The translations under genes were made by a program, and so were the position numbers. A stretch of 64,000 nucleotides of DNA from Terrimesophilobacter mesophilus (GTDB lineage: Bacteria; Actinomycetota; Actinomycetes; Actinomycetales; Microbacteriaceae): assembly GCF_014200375.1 (NCBI RefSeq), contig NZ_JACHBP010000001.1:2232001-2296000 (forward strand). Direction: 5' to 3'. Positions 46,926 through 55,457 of this stretch are shown here, in pieces. Below the pieces are notes generated by a model. The model was not told the origin of the DNA. It was given only the letters and a program-made list of their open reading frames with translations, and did no database searches. Position 1 is the first letter of the stretch. Each line of letters begins with the position of its first letter.

Positions 46926-47162
46926 ATGGACGACGAACGCATTCTTCCCTTGGGGGAGCGAGCCGACGGGCTGGCTTCAGTCATTGCACTGCGCACGATG
47001 GCCGATCGCCTGGAAGACCTCGAGGTCGAACGCGCGATGCGTGAGGGCTGGTCCTGGTCTCAGGTCGCCGAGGCGCTCGGTGTGACCAGGCAGGCCGTTC
47101 ACAAGAAGCACGGTCGCCGCCTCATCGACGCGGGTGTCGACCTGAGGAGGAGAAATGACTGA
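46926..47162 (+). CDS. Small helix-turn-helix DNA-binding protein
   Basis: A 78-residue protein. Residues about 22-40 (ALRTMADRLEDLEVERAMREG) look like a short dimerising helix; the HTH follows at about 42-66 (SWSQVAEALGVTRQAVHKKHGRRL), with the recognition helix VTRQAVHKKHG. It starts leaderless at ATG 46926, 7 bases after a TAAAGT box overlaid by two inverted repeats, so autorepression is likely. It overlaps the Clp-N protein gene by 8 bases, so the two are co-translated. I know similar small HTH genes beside stand-alone Clp N-domain genes in actinobacteria, but no defined function. Confidence 0.82.
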   Translation: MDDERILPLGERADGLASVIALRTMADRLEDLEVERAMREGWSWSQVAEALGVTRQAVHKKHGRRLIDAGVDLRRRND

Positions 47163-47652
47163 GCCGAGAAGTGCTTTCGGAACCGCGGTGAGCAGGGCCT
47201 TCCATGCGGCTCACGAGGAGGCTCGGCATCGTGGTGGCACCGTCGTCGAGGCGGAGCATCTCCTGCTCGCTCTCGCCGACGAGTCCAACGACACCTGCGG
47301 CTCTCTCCTGCGAGAGCACGGGCTCAGCCGGGAGGTGCTGACGGATGCGATCCGCAGGGAGCAGGTCCGATCGCTCGCCTATGCCGGAGTGGAGCCGTTG
47401 CCGGATGGGGACGTCGTCCTCGATCGCCGCCGCGGCCCTGTCCGGCTGGGGGCGTCGGCTCGCGCGGCGGTCCGGGCCGGAATGAAGGCGGCATCCGAAA
47501 AGCACCGTCCTCGGCGGGCAGCTGACCTGCTCGTAGGCATCTTCAGCGCCGAACTCGGTACCGTGCCGAGGGTGCTCGGCATCGCCGGTGTCGATCGGCT
47601 GCAACTCTTGTCCGCCCTCAACGAACACACCGCAAGCGGAGTTGCGGAGTGA
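47155..47652 (+). CDS. Stand-alone Clp N-terminal (Clp_N) domain protein
   Basis: A 165-residue protein made of two Clp_N-type helical repeats (EARHRGGTVVEAEHLLLALADES near residue 20; SEKHRPRRAADLLVGIFSAELG near 103), the substrate- and adaptor-binding part of ClpC/ClpA, but with no AAA+ ATPase domain. The first repeat has the typical EHLLLAL motif. It cannot unfold protein by itself; it may bind ClpC substrates, adaptors or phospho-arginine-like tags, or act as a decoy. It is coupled by 8 overlapping bases to the HTH gene upstream, and its own stop overlaps a possible TetR start and lies inside the TetR operator-like palindrome. Confidence 0.83.
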   Translation: MTEPRSAFGTAVSRAFHAAHEEARHRGGTVVEAEHLLLALADESNDTCGSLLREHGLSREVLTDAIRREQVRSLAYAGVEPLPDGDVVLDRRRGPVRLGASARAAVRAGMKAASEKHRPRRAADLLVGIFSAELGTVPRVLGIAGVDRLQLLSALNEHTASGVAE

Positions 47653-47671
47653 GCACTCACTCAGTTACGCT
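47642..47671 (+). promoter_or_regulatory. Leaderless promoter with TetR-type operator for the TetR gene
   Basis: TTGCGG (47642-47647), an 18-base spacer and TACGCT (47666-47671) precede GTG 47679 by 7 bases. Between the two boxes lies the perfect palindrome GAGTGAG-CA-CTCACTC (47647-47662), which matches the TGAGTG/CACTCA style of many TetR operators. A repressor bound there would block polymerase. The promoter overlaps the last codons of the Clp-N gene. Confidence 0.7.
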
Positions 47672-47678
47672 TCCCCTC

Positions 47679-48302
47679 GTGCACATCACAGCCAATCCTT
47701 CATCGACGGGTGGTCGCGCGCGTCCGCTCTCCGTCGAAGACCGGCAGGCGATGATCATCGACGCGGTGATCCCGCTCCTCGCCGTGCACGGTCGCGACCT
47801 CACCTCGAAGCAGATCGCGGAGGCCGCAGGGGTCGCAGAAGGCACGATCTTCCGGGCATTCGGTGACAAGGATTCGCTCATCACAGCTGCCGTCGAACGC
47901 TTTCTCGATCCGGAGCCGATGCGTCGTGAGTTGCGGGCGATCGACCCATCGCTCGACCTGCATGCAAAGGTTCTCATGATCATCACGGTCATGCAGACGC
48001 GATTCAGCGAGATCTTTCGGATCATGGCGCTCGTCGGGCATGAGCGTCCGCCGCACCGGCACGAACGGAACACGTTCATCGATATCCTCACCGAGGTGCT
48101 CGGATCGGACCTCGAACACCTCAACTGGCCGGCCAGCCGCATCGCCCACATCATCCGGCTCATGAGCTTCGCCTCCGCCTTTCCCCAGCTCAATGACGGC
48201 ATGGAGTTCACACCGGATGAGCTCACCACGATCGTGCTCCACGGCATCGCCGGCAGCCCACAGCATTCCCAGAACACGCACCCAACAGAAAGCCAGGACT
48301 AA
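47679..48302 (+). CDS. TetR-family transcriptional repressor
   Basis: A 207-residue regulator. The HTH spans residues about 33-60 (LTSKQIAEAAGVAEGTIFRAFGDKDSLI), the classical TetR N-domain; the rest is a helical ligand-binding domain. GTG 47679 is preferred over GTG 47649, because the latter would place the start inside a palindromic operator and upstream of the TACGCT box. The gene ends 5 bases before a heterodimeric ABC exporter, so it probably represses itself and that exporter and is released by an exported drug or metabolite. Confidence 0.88.
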   Translation: MHITANPSSTGGRARPLSVEDRQAMIIDAVIPLLAVHGRDLTSKQIAEAAGVAEGTIFRAFGDKDSLITAAVERFLDPEPMRRELRAIDPSLDLHAKVLMIITVMQTRFSEIFRIMALVGHERPPHRHERNTFIDILTEVLGSDLEHLNWPASRIAHIIRLMSFASAFPQLNDGMEFTPDELTTIVLHGIAGSPQHSQNTHPTESQD

Positions 48303-48307
48303 TCCGC

Positions 48308-50041
48308 ATGTTGCTCAAGATTCTCGGCCGGTACCTGAAGCCGTACTGGCCCCTGCTGGTGGCGGTGGGCGTGTTCCAGCTCGCGCAGTCGCTCGCCTCG
48401 CTCTACCTGCCGAGCCTCAACGCCGACATCGTCGACAACGGGATTGCCAAGGGCGACGTGCCGCACATCTTCACCGTCGGCGTCATCATGCTCGGGATCA
48501 CCGTGCTGCAGGTGGCCTGCGCGATCACCGCCGTCTATTTCGGCGCGAAGGTCGCGATGTCGCTCGGCCGCGACCTGCGGGGCGGCATCTTTCACACCGT
48601 GAGCGAGTTCTCCGAACGCGAGGTGTCCCAGTTCGGCGCTCCGTCACTCATCACGCGCACGACGAATGATGTCCAGCAGGTGCAGATGGTGGTCCTGATG
48701 ACCTGCACGCTCTTCGTCTCCGCGCCCATGCTCGCGATCGGCGGCGTCATCATGGCTCTGCAGCAGGATGTCGGCCTCTCCTGGCTCATGGCCGTGAGCA
48801 TCCCCGTCCTCCTGGTTGCCGTCGGCGGGATCATGAGCCGGATGGTTCCGCTCTTCCGCCTCATGCAGAAGCGGATCGACAAGGTCAACCTCGTGCTGCG
48901 CGAACAGCTCACCGGCATCCGGGTCATCCGCGCCTTCGTTCGGGAACGCCACGAGACGGATCGCTTCGCGAGTGCCAACGCGGACCTCACCGAGACGGCG
49001 GTGAGCGCCGGTCGTCTGTTCGCCCTCATGTTCCCCGTCGTCATGCTCGTCATGAACGTCTCGAGCGTCGCCGTCATCTGGTTCGGCGGCATCCGGGTGG
49101 GGGAGGGCGACATCCAGGTCGGTACGCTCATGGCGTTCCTCCAGTACCTCATCCAGATCCTCATGGGTGTCATGATGGCCACGTTCATGGGCATCCTGCT
49201 CCCGCGTGCGGCGGTGAGCGCCGACCGCATCGGCGAGGTTCTCGAGACGAAGACCTCGGTCGTCATGCCGAAGAACCCGGTGACCGAGGTCACCGAGGTC
49301 GGCACGGTCGAGTTCCTCGACGCGACGTTCCAGTATCCGGGAGCGGAGGAGCCGGTCCTCAAGAACCTCACCTTCGCCGCCAGGCCGGGCAGGACGACGG
49401 CGATCATCGGCAGCACCGGCTCCGGCAAGACGACGCTTGTGAACCTGCTGCCGCGACTCTTCGACGTCACAGGGGGATCGGTGCTCGTCGACGGCGTGGA
49501 CGTCCGGGAGCTCGACCCCGACCTGCTGTGGAGTCTCATCGGCCTCGTTCCGCAGAAGCCGTACCTGTTCTCCGGAACCGTCGCGAGCAACCTGCGCTAC
49601 GGCAAACCGGATGCGACCGACGAGGAGCTGTGGGAAGCCCTCGACATCGCCCAGGCCAAGGACTTCGTCCTCGAGATGGAGAACGGCCTCGACGCCGAAA
49701 TCTCGCAGGGGGGCACGAACGTGTCCGGTGGGCAGCGCCAGCGCCTCGCGATCGCGAGGGCGCTCGTGAAGAAGCCGGAGATCTACGTGTTCGACGACTC
49801 CTTCTCCGCGCTCGACACCGGCACCGACGCGAGACTCCGGCATGCACTGGCCCGAAAGGTTCACGGCGCGACGATGATCATCGTGGCCCAGCGGGTGTCG
49901 ACGATCATCGACGCCGACCAGATCATCGTGCTCGAGAACGGCGAGATCGTCGGAATCGGCACCCACGAAGAATTGAATGAGAGCAATACGACGTACGCGG
50001 AGATCGTGTCATCGCAGCTCACGGCGGAGGAAGCACTATGA
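48308..50041 (+). CDS. ABC exporter half-transporter with degenerate ATP site (subunit 1)
   Basis: A 577-residue exporter: six-helix membrane domain (residues 1-310) and nucleotide-binding domain. Walker A is GSTGSGKTTLVN near 368 and the signature NVSGGQRQRLAIARAL is canonical. However the Walker B motif reads YVFDDSFSALD, with Asp in place of the catalytic Glu, and the switch His is Gln (VAQRVSTI). This subunit therefore contributes a degenerate ATP site, as in TM287/288- and BmrCD-type heterodimers. It overlaps its partner by ATGA. Multidrug export is likely; substrate unknown. Confidence 0.92.
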   Translation: MLLKILGRYLKPYWPLLVAVGVFQLAQSLASLYLPSLNADIVDNGIAKGDVPHIFTVGVIMLGITVLQVACAITAVYFGAKVAMSLGRDLRGGIFHTVSEFSEREVSQFGAPSLITRTTNDVQQVQMVVLMTCTLFVSAPMLAIGGVIMALQQDVGLSWLMAVSIPVLLVAVGGIMSRMVPLFRLMQKRIDKVNLVLREQLTGIRVIRAFVRERHETDRFASANADLTETAVSAGRLFALMFPVVMLVMNVSSVAVIWFGGIRVGEGDIQVGTLMAFLQYLIQILMGVMMATFMGILLPRAAVSADRIGEVLETKTSVVMPKNPVTEVTEVGTVEFLDATFQYPGAEEPVLKNLTFAARPGRTTAIIGSTGSGKTTLVNLLPRLFDVTGGSVLVDGVDVRELDPDLLWSLIGLVPQKPYLFSGTVASNLRYGKPDATDEELWEALDIAQAKDFVLEMENGLDAEISQGGTNVSGGQRQRLAIARALVKKPEIYVFDDSFSALDTGTDARLRHALARKVHGATMIIVAQRVSTIIDADQIIVLENGEIVGIGTHEELNESNTTYAEIVSSQLTAEEAL

Positions 50042-52038
50042 GCGACGACAAGAACGGCCAGCAGGCGGCGACGGCTCGCCCGCCGGTACGCCGTGGGCCC
50101 GGCGGGCACGGACCGTTCGGAGGTATGGGCATGCCCGCCGAGAAGTCGATGAACTTCGGTCCGTCGGCCAAGCGCCTGATCGGACGCCTGCGTCCGGAAT
50201 GGTTCGGGATCATCTGGGTGCTCCTGCTCGCCGTTGCGAGCGTGGCGATGACGGTGATCGGGCCGAAACTGCTCGGCAACGGCACGACGCTGATCTTCGA
50301 GGGAGCATTCTCTCAGTCGCTGCCGGCCGGTGTCACCAAGGCGCAGCTCATCGCCGGTCTTCGGGCGCAGGGCGAGGATGGCAAGGCGGATCTACTGAGC
50401 GGAATGCACCTCACGCCGGGAGTCGGTATCGACTTCCACGCGCTGTCGATGATTCTCATCTGGGTGCTTGCCCTCTACATCCTGTCGTCGGTGTTCGGAT
50501 GGCTGCAGGCCTACGTGCTCAACGACGTCGTGCAGCGCACGGTGTACCGGCTTCGCGAGGACATCGAGGCGAAGGTCAATCGCCTTCCGCTCAGCTACTT
50601 CGACAAGACTCCGCGCGGTGAGCTGCTCAGTCGTACGACGAACGACGTGGACAACATCTCGCAGAGCCTTCAGCAGACGCTGAGTCAGATCGTCACCTCC
50701 CTCCTGATGGTGGTCGGCGTTCTGCTCATGATGCTTCTCACATCGCCTCTGCTGACGGTCATCGCGCTCGTGACGATCCCGCTCACGATCGGCATCACGA
50801 TGGTGATCGCGAAGCGCTCCCAGAAGATGTTCGTGGCCCAGTGGAAGAACACTGGCGAGCTGAACGCGCAGATCGAGGAGAACTTCACCGGTCACGCACT
50901 CGTCAAGGTCTTCGGCCGCCAGAAGGAGGTCGCCACCGTCTTCGGCGACAAGAACGAGGAGCTCTACCAGGCAAGCTTCGGCGCACAGTTCGTCTCGGGC
51001 ATCATCATGCCGTCGATGATGTTCGTCGGTAACCTCGTCTACGTCGCGATCGCCGTCGTCGGCGGACTCCAGGTGGCGAGCGGCGCCATGCGGATCGGCG
51101 ACATCCAGGCCTTCATCCAGTACTCACGCCAGTTCACCCAGCCGCTCACCCAGCTCGGCAGCATGGCGAACCTCCTGCAGTCGGGCGTGGCCTCGGCCGA
51201 GCGCGTGTTCGAGCTGCTGGACGCCGACGAGCAGAGTGCGGATGCCGAACCGGCCTCGTCGCCGGCCGCCACGAGCGGCCGTCTCGAATTCGATGACGTC
51301 TCCTTCCGCTACACCGAGGACAAGCCGCTCATCGAGCAGGTGAACCTCGTCGCACAACCCGGGCACACGATCGCGATCGTCGGGCCGACCGGCGCGGGCA
51401 AGACGACGCTCGTGAACCTCATCATGCGGTTCTACGAGCTGAATTCAGGCCGCATCACGCTCGACGGCGTCGACATCGCCACCATGACGCGCGACGACCT
51501 GCGAACGCGCATCGGCATGGTGCTCCAGGACACCTGGCTGTTCGGAGGCACCATTCGCGAGAACATCGCCTACGGCCGCCCGGATGCCACCGAGGAGGAG
51601 ATCGTCGACGCCGCGACCGCGACGTACGTCGACCGCTTCGTGCGCACGCTGCCGGACGGGTACGACACCATGCTCGACGACGAGGCATCGAACGTGAGCG
51701 CGGGCGAGAAGCAACTGCTCACGATTGCGCGGGCTTTCCTTGCACGCCCCAGCGTCCTCATCCTGGACGAGGCGACGAGCTCGGTCGACACGCGCACGGA
51801 GGTGCTCGTGCAGCACGCCATGGCGGCGCTGCGCAGCGATCGCACGAGCTTCGTGATCGCGCACCGCCTCTCGACGATCCGCGACGCCGACCTCATCCTC
51901 GTGATGGAGAACGGTCAGATCGTCGAGCAGGGGAGCCACACGGAGCTGCTCGAGGCGGATGGCGCCTACGCGCGACTTTACGACGCGCAGTTCGCGGGGC
52001 CGATCCTGACGGATGAGGAGTTGGTCGAGGAGGCGTAG
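50038..52038 (+). CDS. ABC exporter half-transporter, catalytic partner (subunit 2)
   Basis: A 666-residue partner subunit with a ~50-residue cytoplasmic Gly/Pro/Arg-rich N-terminus and a long extracytoplasmic loop after helix 1 (residues about 75-130). Walker A is GPTGAGKTTLVN near 449, Walker B LILDEATSSVD keeps the catalytic Glu, and the switch His is present (IAHRLSTI). Its signature is altered to NVSAGEKQLL. Combined with subunit 1 this leaves one complete site (Walker motifs here, SGGQ there) and one degenerate site. ATG 50038 overlaps the stop of subunit 1. It converges on the FAD oxidase gene with 10 bases between stops. Confidence 0.92.
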   Translation: MSDDKNGQQAATARPPVRRGPGGHGPFGGMGMPAEKSMNFGPSAKRLIGRLRPEWFGIIWVLLLAVASVAMTVIGPKLLGNGTTLIFEGAFSQSLPAGVTKAQLIAGLRAQGEDGKADLLSGMHLTPGVGIDFHALSMILIWVLALYILSSVFGWLQAYVLNDVVQRTVYRLREDIEAKVNRLPLSYFDKTPRGELLSRTTNDVDNISQSLQQTLSQIVTSLLMVVGVLLMMLLTSPLLTVIALVTIPLTIGITMVIAKRSQKMFVAQWKNTGELNAQIEENFTGHALVKVFGRQKEVATVFGDKNEELYQASFGAQFVSGIIMPSMMFVGNLVYVAIAVVGGLQVASGAMRIGDIQAFIQYSRQFTQPLTQLGSMANLLQSGVASAERVFELLDADEQSADAEPASSPAATSGRLEFDDVSFRYTEDKPLIEQVNLVAQPGHTIAIVGPTGAGKTTLVNLIMRFYELNSGRITLDGVDIATMTRDDLRTRIGMVLQDTWLFGGTIRENIAYGRPDATEEEIVDAATATYVDRFVRTLPDGYDTMLDDEASNVSAGEKQLLTIARAFLARPSVLILDEATSSVDTRTEVLVQHAMAALRSDRTSFVIAHRLSTIRDADLILVMENGQIVEQGSHTELLEADGAYARLYDAQFAGPILTDEELVEEA

Positions 52039-52048
52039 AAGGGTCTCG

Positions 52049-53440
52049 TCAACCGCCGACGAGCGGCGACATGATCCTCGCGGCGAGCGATGGGCGGCGC
52101 GTGACGCGTTCCTCGAGGTCGGCGATGTCCATGGCGAGAAGGCCGAGGTTCGCTCCGATGAAGCGCAGCGGCTCCGGTTCCCAGTTGCGCGAGCGGTGGT
52201 TCACCCAGGGCAACTCCACGAGCTCGGAGTCGGCGCTCGTCACCAGGTCGGCGATGGTCCTGCCGGCGAGGTTCGTCGTGCTCAGGCCGTCTCCGACGTA
52301 GCCACCCGCCCAGATGACTCCGGATGCCGCATCATGGTCGACCGCTGCGTGCCAGTCGCGAGGAACGCCGATCGGGCCGCCCCAGCGGTGGGTGACCGCG
52401 GCATCCGCGACCTGGGGGAACAACTCGCCGAGCGTGCGCCGCAGGTGCTCGAAGACGCGCGGAACGCGGTCGTATTCCGCGCGGAGCGCACTGCCCCAGT
52501 GGTATCGCGCCCCGCGCCCTCCGAACGCGAACCGGTTATCCGCGGTGCGCTGTCCGTAGATGAGCAGGTGGCGGAAGTCGCTGAACGTGTGGCCGTGATC
52601 GATCCCGAGCTCGTCCCACACGGCATCCGGAAGCGGTTCGGTGGCGATCATGAGCGAGTACAGCGGCAGGACGCGGCGGTGCGTCTGCCGGAAGCTCGCG
52701 CCGAAGCCCTCGGTGGCGATGACGATCGAGCCCGCCGTCACGGTGCCGCGGTTGGTCGTGACCCGACCCTGCTCCCAGGCGAGGACCTCGGTCTCCTCGA
52801 AGACGGTGCCTCCGAGCGACTCGACGACGCGCGCGAGCCCGCGCACGAGCTTGCCGGGATGAAGGCGGGCGCAGGCGGGTTCGAGAATCGTTGCCATGGT
52901 GCCCGCAGGGCCCGGTTTCGATACGTCCTGCGGGCTGCTCAACCAGCGAACCTGGTCGACGCCGTAGTGCTCGGCCTCAGCAACTTCGGCCGTCGCGCGA
53001 GCGAGTTGGGGTTTCGATCGAGCGAACAGCAGCGTGCCGCTCTTCGCGAAATCGCAGTCGATACCTTCCGCCTGCGCGACCCGTCCGACTTCGTCGACGG
53101 TGTCGATCATGGCGCGGCGCATGGCCAGGGCCGCATCGAGTCCGTGGCGGCGTTCGAGCGCCGCCGTCGACGCGGGGAAGAGCGCAGAGCACCAGCCGCC
53201 GTTGCGACCGGATGCGCCGAACCCCGCGATCTCCTTCTCGAGCACCGCCACTCGCAGGCCGGGGGAGCGCTTGAGCAGGTAGTACGCACTCCACAGCCCC
53301 GTGAGCCCGCCGCCGACGATCGCGACGTCGAACTCGCGGTCGCCGGGTAGAGCGGGTCGCGGAAGCAGTTCGTCCGCACCCGATTCCACCATCGAGTCGA
53401 GCCAGAAGCTCACGCCTCGATAGTCGTCCGCCCGGCCCAT
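52049..53440 (-). CDS. FAD-dependent amine/amino acid oxidase (DAO family)
   Basis: A 463-residue flavoprotein. The dinucleotide-binding motif VAIVGGGLTGLWSAYYLL is near residue 35, followed by EKEIAGFGASGRNGGWCS, where Ala-Ser-Gly-Arg-Asn-Gly-Gly contacts FAD, and the C-terminal VIWAGGYVGDGLSTTNLAGR closes the FAD site. It resembles PuuB/OrdL-type oxidases that act on gamma-glutamylputrescine or other amines. ATG 53440 gives a 11-base gap from the aminotransferase; GTG 53467 is an alternative that overlaps it. It is the last gene of the lrp-aminotransferase-oxidase operon, a probable amine or amino acid degradation unit. Confidence 0.88.
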   Translation of the reverse strand: MGRADDYRGVSFWLDSMVESGADELLPRPALPGDREFDVAIVGGGLTGLWSAYYLLKRSPGLRVAVLEKEIAGFGASGRNGGWCSALFPASTAALERRHGLDAALAMRRAMIDTVDEVGRVAQAEGIDCDFAKSGTLLFARSKPQLARATAEVAEAEHYGVDQVRWLSSPQDVSKPGPAGTMATILEPACARLHPGKLVRGLARVVESLGGTVFEETEVLAWEQGRVTTNRGTVTAGSIVIATEGFGASFRQTHRRVLPLYSLMIATEPLPDAVWDELGIDHGHTFSDFRHLLIYGQRTADNRFAFGGRGARYHWGSALRAEYDRVPRVFEHLRRTLGELFPQVADAAVTHRWGGPIGVPRDWHAAVDHDAASGVIWAGGYVGDGLSTTNLAGRTIADLVTSADSELVELPWVNHRSRNWEPEPLRFIGANLGLLAMDIADLEERVTRRPSLAARIMSPLVGG

Positions 53441-53451
53441 TGCCGCGCGGT

Positions 53452-54858
53452 CTAGAGCCGCGACCACGCCTCGGTCAGCACGCTGCGAAGGATGCCCTCG
53501 ATCTCGTCGAACTCCGCCGGGCCGATCGTGAGCGGCGGGGCGAGCTGGACGACGGGGTCTCCCCGGTCATCAGCGCGGCAGTACAGCCCAGCGTCGAAGA
53601 GCGCCTTGGAGAGGAACCCGCGCAGGAGTCGCTCGGACTCGTCGTCCGTGAAGGTCTCCTTGGTGGCCTTGTCCTTCACGAGCTCGATGCCGAAGAAGTA
53701 ACCGTCGCCGCGCACGTCGCCGACGATCGGCAGGTCCATGAGCTTCTCGAGTGTCGCGCGGAAGATCGGCGAGTTCTCGCGAACCCGTTCGTTGAGCTTC
53801 TCCTCCGCCATGATGTCGAGGTTCTCCAGGGCCACGGCGGAGGACACCGGGTGTCCGCCCCACGTGTAGCCGTGGTAGAACGTCGTGTCGCCGTGCTTGA
53901 ACGGCTCGTAGATGCGCTCGTTCACGATCGTCGCTCCGGCGGGCGAGTAGCCGCTCGTCATGCCCTTCGCACAGGTGATCATGTCCGGCACGAAGTCGTA
54001 GGTCGTCGAGGCGAAGGTGTTGCCGATGCGTCCGAACCCGGTGATGACCTCGTCGGCCACGAGCAGCACGTCGTACTTGTCGCAGATCTCGCGGACGCGC
54101 TGGAAGTATCCGGGGGGTGGCGGGAAGCATCCGCCCGAGTTCTGCACGGGTTCGAGGAAGACAGCAGCGACCGTCTCCGGCCCCTCGAACTCGATCATCT
54201 CCTCGATGCGGTTCGCCGCCCACAGGCCGAAGGCCTCTGGTGAGCTCCCCGTGAAGCCGGCCTCGTCCGCACGGTAGTAGTTCGTGTTGGGCACGCGGAA
54301 CCCGCCCGGCGTCACGGGCTCGAACATCTCCTTCATGCCGGGGATGCCGGTGATGGCCAGCGCTCCCTGCGGCGTCCCGTGGTACGCGATGAAGCGGGAG
54401 ATCACCTTGTGTTTGGTGCCGCGTCCCTGCAGCTTCCAGAAGTACTTGGCGAGCTTGAACGCGGTCTCGTTGGCCTCGCCACCACCGGAGGAGAAGAACA
54501 CGCGATTGAGGTCGCCGGGGGCCTCAGCCGCGAGGCGGTCGGCGAGTTCGATGGCGGTGGGGTGCGCATACGACCAGGTGGGGAAGAACGCGAGTTCCTC
54601 CGCCTGCTTCGCCGCTGCCTCCGCCAGGCGACGCCGGCCGTGGCCGACGTTGACGACGAACAGGCCGCTCAGCCCGTCGAAGTACTTCTTGCCCTTGCTG
54701 TCCCAGATGTGGTGGCCTTCTCCGCGCACGATGATGGGTACCCCTGCGCCGCTCTCCATGACGGATTGCCGTGCCATGGCCATCCAGAGGTGATCCTTGG
54801 CCTTCTGCTGCAGCTCGGCCTCGTTGAACGTGGTCGCCGGTGTCTCGAGCATTGTCAT
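53452..54858 (-). CDS. Class III omega-aminotransferase
   Basis: A 468-residue PLP aminotransferase. The PLP Lys is near residue 298 in ITCAKGMTSGYSPAGA, with VLLVADEVITGFGRIG near 262 and FSSGGGEANETAFKLAKYFW near 125. The sequence resembles omega-amino acid:pyruvate, putrescine:pyruvate and beta-alanine:pyruvate transaminases. ATG 54852 (third codon) is an alternative start. It follows the Lrp gene by 5 bases and precedes the FAD oxidase by 11. Together they suggest breakdown of a polyamine or omega-amino acid, with Lrp sensing it. Confidence 0.91.
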   Translation of the reverse strand: MTMLETPATTFNEAELQQKAKDHLWMAMARQSVMESGAGVPIIVRGEGHHIWDSKGKKYFDGLSGLFVVNVGHGRRRLAEAAAKQAEELAFFPTWSYAHPTAIELADRLAAEAPGDLNRVFFSSGGGEANETAFKLAKYFWKLQGRGTKHKVISRFIAYHGTPQGALAITGIPGMKEMFEPVTPGGFRVPNTNYYRADEAGFTGSSPEAFGLWAANRIEEMIEFEGPETVAAVFLEPVQNSGGCFPPPPGYFQRVREICDKYDVLLVADEVITGFGRIGNTFASTTYDFVPDMITCAKGMTSGYSPAGATIVNERIYEPFKHGDTTFYHGYTWGGHPVSSAVALENLDIMAEEKLNERVRENSPIFRATLEKLMDLPIVGDVRGDGYFFGIELVKDKATKETFTDDESERLLRGFLSKALFDAGLYCRADDRGDPVVQLAPPLTIGPAEFDEIEGILRSVLTEAWSRL

Positions 54859-54863
54859 TTCTC

Positions 54864-55331
54864 TTACCTTGTTCCCCAGTTATAGAACTGTTTCTGAAGT
54901 TTGAGATACACGAACGTCTCGGTGGATTGCACACCGGGAATGCTCCTGATCTCCTTGTTGAGCAGATTGATGAGGTCTTCGTCGTTCTCGCACACGATCT
55001 CCGCGAGGATGTCGAAGGTGCCCGCCGTGAGCACGACGTAGTCGATGGCGGCCACGCGCGCGAGCCGATCTGCGATGGCCGTCGTATCGCCGGTCACCCG
55101 AATTCCGATCATCGCCTGCCGGTAGAAGCCGAGCTGCATGGGGTCGGTGACCGCGACGACCTGCATGACGCCGGAGTCCGTCAACTTCTGCACCCGCTGG
55201 CGGACGGCGGCCTCGCTCAGGCCCACGGCTTTGCCGATCTCCGCATAGGAGCGTCGGCCATCCGACTGCAACTGTTCGATAATCGCCTTCGACACGGCAT
55301 CGAGCTGCATTGGCTTCCCATTGGCGCTCAT
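54864..55331 (-). CDS. Lrp/AsnC-family regulator
   Basis: A 155-residue regulator with an N-terminal HTH (YAEIGKAVGLSEAAVRQRVQKL, residues about 29-50) and a C-terminal RAM ligand-binding domain (VVLTAGTFDILAEIVCEND near 98). It opens the operon with a class III aminotransferase and an FAD oxidase and so probably controls them in response to an amino acid or amine. ATG 55331 has no Shine-Dalgarno but follows, by 6 bases, a CAGAAT box with TTGTCA 17 bases further upstream. An inverted repeat overlaps this promoter, which fits the usual autoregulation of Lrp proteins. Confidence 0.92.
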   Translation of the reverse strand: MSANGKPMQLDAVSKAIIEQLQSDGRRSYAEIGKAVGLSEAAVRQRVQKLTDSGVMQVVAVTDPMQLGFYRQAMIGIRVTGDTTAIADRLARVAAIDYVVLTAGTFDILAEIVCENDEDLINLLNKEIRSIPGVQSTETFVYLKLQKQFYNWGTR

Positions 55332-55337
55332 GTAACG

Positions 55338-55366
55338 ATTCTGTCAGTCGAATCGTGTTCTGACAA
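55338..55366 (-). promoter_or_regulatory. Leaderless promoter with inverted repeat for the lrp operon
   Basis: On the minus strand TTGTCA (55361-55366), a 17-base spacer and CAGAAT (55338-55343) end 6 bases before ATG 55331. TGTCAG (55342-55347) and CTGACA (55360-55365) form an inverted repeat spanning the spacer, a candidate Lrp site. Confidence 0.6.
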
Positions 55367-55457
55367 GCGAATCCGCATCCACGCGCGCCCTGAACAACGA
55401 AATCGGTGGAACGCCCGTGTCCTCGTCGCGGTGATGCCAGTGTGCGACGATGGACGA

